A DNA stretch of 64,000 bases from the NCBI RefSeq assembly GCF_020171285.1, contig NZ_JAIUZI010000004.1, forward strand, positions 258,832 through 322,831, given 5' to 3'. Below are positions 62,102 to 64,000 of the stretch, piece by piece. The position numbers and the translations under genes were made by a program. Numbering within the stretch: the stretch's first letter is position 1; each line of letters opens with the position of its first letter. The notes under the pieces are model-generated. The model made no database searches and was not told the DNA's origin. It worked only from the letters and a program-made list of their open reading frames with translations. This DNA comes from Seohaeicola saemankumensis. Its GTDB lineage: Bacteria > Pseudomonadota > Alphaproteobacteria > Rhodobacterales > Rhodobacteraceae.

Positions 62102-62538
62102 CGCCGGAACAGCGCGCCGAACGGTCGGCGGAGGCGATGTGGGCCGACGACAATGCCTCGAAATGGGCGGGGATGGCGATTGCCCGCGTCGGCGAGGGCA
62201 CGGCGGTTCTGGAACTGACGGTCGAAGGCCACCATTGCAACGGCCATGCGATCTGTCATGGCGGGGTGATCTTTATGCTGGCCGACAGCGCCTTTGCCTT
62301 TGCCTGCAACAGCCGCAACCAGGTGACGGTGGCGCAGCACAACATGATCAGTTTCATCGCCCCGGGGCAAAAGGGCGACCGGCTGACCGCCGAGGCGCGC
62401 GAGATCAGCCTGACCGGGCGCAGCGGGATTTATGATGTGAGAGTGACCAATCAGGACGGCACCCTGATCGCCGAAATGCGGGGCATGTCCCGCGCGATCA
62501 AGGGCGCGCTGTTCGATGAGGAGGAGAAAAAGCCATGA
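62098..62538 (+). CDS. paaI: Hydroxyphenylacetyl-CoA thioesterase PaaI
   Basis: A 146-residue hotdog-fold thioesterase with the family segment CNGHAICHGGVIFMLADSAFAFACNS, which holds the expected active-site Asn/Asp positions, and VAQHNMISFIAPG. PaaI hydrolyses dead-end ring-hydroxylated CoA intermediates and frees CoA. It is translationally coupled to both paaG and paaK (ATGA at each end). Confidence 0.94.
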   Translation: MTPEQRAERSAEAMWADDNASKWAGMAIARVGEGTAVLELTVEGHHCNGHAICHGGVIFMLADSAFAFACNSRNQVTVAQHNMISFIAPGQKGDRLTAEAREISLTGRSGIYDVRVTNQDGTLIAEMRGMSRAIKGALFDEEEKKP

Positions 62539-63845
62539 AGGATCTGAGCCCGAAACCCGGCGATCTGGACCCGATCGAGGTTGCCTCGCGCGACGAGATC
62601 GGCGCGCTGCAGCTGGACCGGCTGAAATGGTCGCTGCGCCATGCCTATGACAACGTGGCGATGTACAAGGCGCGGTTCGATGAGGCGGGGGTACATCCCG
62701 ACGACCTGAAAACGCTGAGCGATCTGGCCAAGTTCCCGTTCACCTACAAGAACGACCTGCGCGACAACTATCCCTTTGGCCTCTTTGCGGTGCCGAGGGA
62801 GCAGATCATCCGGCTGCATGCCTCCTCGGGCACCACGGGCAAGCCGACGGTGGTGGGCTATACGAAAGCGGATATCGACAACTGGGCCGATCTGGTGGCG
62901 CGGTCCTTGCGCGCCAGCGGGCTGCGCAAGGGTGACATGGTGCACAACGCCTATGGCTACGGGCTGTTTACCGGGGGTCTGGGCGCGCATTACGGGATCG
63001 AGCGGCTGGGCGCGACGGTGGTGCCGATGTCGGGCGGGCAGACGGAAAAGCAGGTCAACCTGATCACCGATTTCAAGCCCGACGGGATCATGGTGACGCC
63101 GTCCTATATGCTCAACATCCTCGAACAGTTCCACAAGGCGGGGCTGGACCCGCGCGACAGCTCGCTGCAGGTGGGGGTGTTTGGCGCCGAACCCTGGACC
63201 GACGCGATGCGGCGCGAGGTGGAAGAGGCGTTCGACATGCACGCCGTCGATATCTATGGCCTGTCCGAGATCATGGGGCCGGGCGTGGCCAATGAATGTG
63301 TGGAGACCAAGGATGGCCCGGTGATCTGGGAAGACCATTTCTATCCCGAGATCATCAACCCGGCGACGGGCGAGGTCTGTGCCGATGGCGAGATGGGCGA
63401 GCTGGTGTTTACCACGCTGACCAAGGAAGGTCTGCCGATGATCCGTTACCGTACCCGCGACCTGACCCGGCTGCTGCCGGGCACGGCGCGTTCGATGCGG
63501 CGGATGGAGAAGATCACCGGGCGCAGCGACGACATGATGATCCTGCGCGGCGTCAACGTCTTCCCGACCCAGATCGAGGAACAGCTGATGGCGACCGGCG
63601 GGCTGGCCCCGCATTTCCAGATCGAGCTGTACACCGCCGGACGCATGGACGCGATGCGGGTCTATGTGGAGGCCAGCCCCGATGCCGCCGACGAGTTGAG
63701 CAAGACCGCCGCCGCGCGGATGCTGACCAAGCGGATCAAGGACAACGTCGGCGTGTCGACCGAAATCGTGGTGGGCGAGCCCGGTGATGTGGCCCGCAGC
63801 CAGGGCAAGGCGGTGCGGGTGATCGACAACCGCAAGAAGGAGTAG
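62535..63845 (+). CDS. paaK: Phenylacetate-CoA ligase PaaK
   Basis: A 436-residue adenylate-forming ligase that activates phenylacetate to phenylacetyl-CoA, the first step of the pathway. The motif HASSGTTGKPTVVGYTKADI is the P-loop-like region, YGLSEIMGPGVANEC is the A5 motif, and RYRTRDLTRL and GRSDDMMILRGVNVFPTQIE follow. The length is typical for PaaK. It overlaps paaI by four bases. Confidence 0.96.
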   Translation: MKDLSPKPGDLDPIEVASRDEIGALQLDRLKWSLRHAYDNVAMYKARFDEAGVHPDDLKTLSDLAKFPFTYKNDLRDNYPFGLFAVPREQIIRLHASSGTTGKPTVVGYTKADIDNWADLVARSLRASGLRKGDMVHNAYGYGLFTGGLGAHYGIERLGATVVPMSGGQTEKQVNLITDFKPDGIMVTPSYMLNILEQFHKAGLDPRDSSLQVGVFGAEPWTDAMRREVEEAFDMHAVDIYGLSEIMGPGVANECVETKDGPVIWEDHFYPEIINPATGEVCADGEMGELVFTTLTKEGLPMIRYRTRDLTRLLPGTARSMRRMEKITGRSDDMMILRGVNVFPTQIEEQLMATGGLAPHFQIELYTAGRMDAMRVYVEASPDAADELSKTAAARMLTKRIKDNVGVSTEIVVGEPGDVARSQGKAVRVIDNRKKE

Positions 63846-63850
63846 CGCCC

Positions 63851-64000
63851 GTGGCCCGGACAATTGCCAAGGACCACGACCAGAAACGCGAGATGATCCT
63901 GAAATCGGCGGCCAAGGTGTTCGCCGAACAGGGATTCGACCGCGCCTCGATGACCCAACTCGCCCGCGAATGCGGGATCTCCAAGGCCAATATCTATCAC
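63851..64000 (+). CDS. TetR family regulator (PaaR-like), N-terminal part
   Basis: The first 50 codons of a TetR-family gene, starting with GTG five bases after paaK and cut by the window end. The helix-turn-helix reads KVFAEQGFDRASMTQLARECGISKANIYH, which is classical TetR. Its place at the end of the paaGIK operon fits PaaR, the TetR-type phenylacetate regulator of some proteobacteria. The palindrome at 61262 is its likely target. The ligand domain cannot be seen. Confidence 0.82.
   Translation, partial: MARTIAKDHDQKREMILKSAAKVFAEQGFDRASMTQLARECGISKANIYH

Noticed and set aside
1-64000. tRNA, rRNA, CRISPR arrays, insertion sequences, phage genes or toxin-antitoxin pairs
   Set aside because: None were seen on either strand by motif or repeat reading; the window looks like chromosomal operon DNA.

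Overview
The window is dense, high-GC DNA of an alphaproteobacterium, most likely a member of the Rhodobacterales (Roseobacter group). Supports for this are the rsmI-yraN-gshB core block, an RpoH-II type sigma factor with an RpoE-like promoter, a lipid/stress cluster like the one in Rhodobacter sphaeroides, and the codon style. This placement is inferred from gene content only. About 60 genes are packed with frequent ATGA/GTGA stop-start overlaps. No tRNA, rRNA, CRISPR array, insertion sequence or phage gene was seen.

Region 1 (1-10640) is mostly housekeeping: the end of rsmI, yraN, gshB, a truncated alpha/beta hydrolase, comM, a glutathione S-transferase, a cobU/histidine-phosphatase pair, rpoH2 with a ChaN-like gene, coaBC, a thioesterase and an iron alcohol dehydrogenase.

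Region 2 (10641-19588) is a complete form I aerobic CO dehydrogenase locus in the order coxC-coxM-coxS-coxL-coxD-coxE-coxF-coxG. CoxL carries the AYRCSFR active-site loop that marks true CO dehydrogenases. CoxC is an MHYT membrane sensor joined to a LytTR DNA-binding domain. Between coxC and coxM lie three 9-bp repeats spaced 20-21 bp apart, which look like the CoxC operator.

Region 3 (19589-25830) is a seven-gene envelope-lipid/stress operon: FAD amine oxidase, DUF1365, cyclopropane/methyl-fatty-acid synthase, chalcone-isomerase-like protein, MFS transporter, DUF3833 and SDR. It resembles the singlet-oxygen (RpoE/ChrR) and furan-fatty-acid genes of R. sphaeroides. It and rpoH2 both have TGATCC-N18-TA promoter-like elements.

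Region 4 (25831-32149) encodes a group 3d NAD-reducing [NiFe] hydrogenase (hoxF-U-Y-H-W) followed closely by comDE, a two-subunit sulfopyruvate decarboxylase. Together, regions 2 and 4 would let the cell draw electrons from CO and H2.

Region 5 (32150-46000) holds a TetR regulator, an RND efflux pump with its adaptor, an amidase, a dihaem RoxA-like cytochrome, an adenylate-cyclase-like/TPR protein with altered purine-binding residues, a permuted papain-like (YiiX-type) protein, a monohaem cytochrome, and a DCC/DUF4166 pair.

Region 6 (46001-64000) holds an AraC regulator, an esterase, a phasin, an acyl-CoA ligase and a wax-ester-synthase/DGAT, which suggests neutral-lipid or polyester storage. 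It continues with a fused indolepyruvate ferredoxin oxidoreductase, a Baeyer-Villiger-type monooxygenase with a downstream hydrolase, and part of the phenylacetate catabolon (paaX, paaZ, paaG, paaI, paaK, and the start of a TetR gene). A palindrome between divergent paaZ and paaG is the likely TetR (PaaR-like) operator. The ring-epoxidase genes paaABCDE are not in the window.
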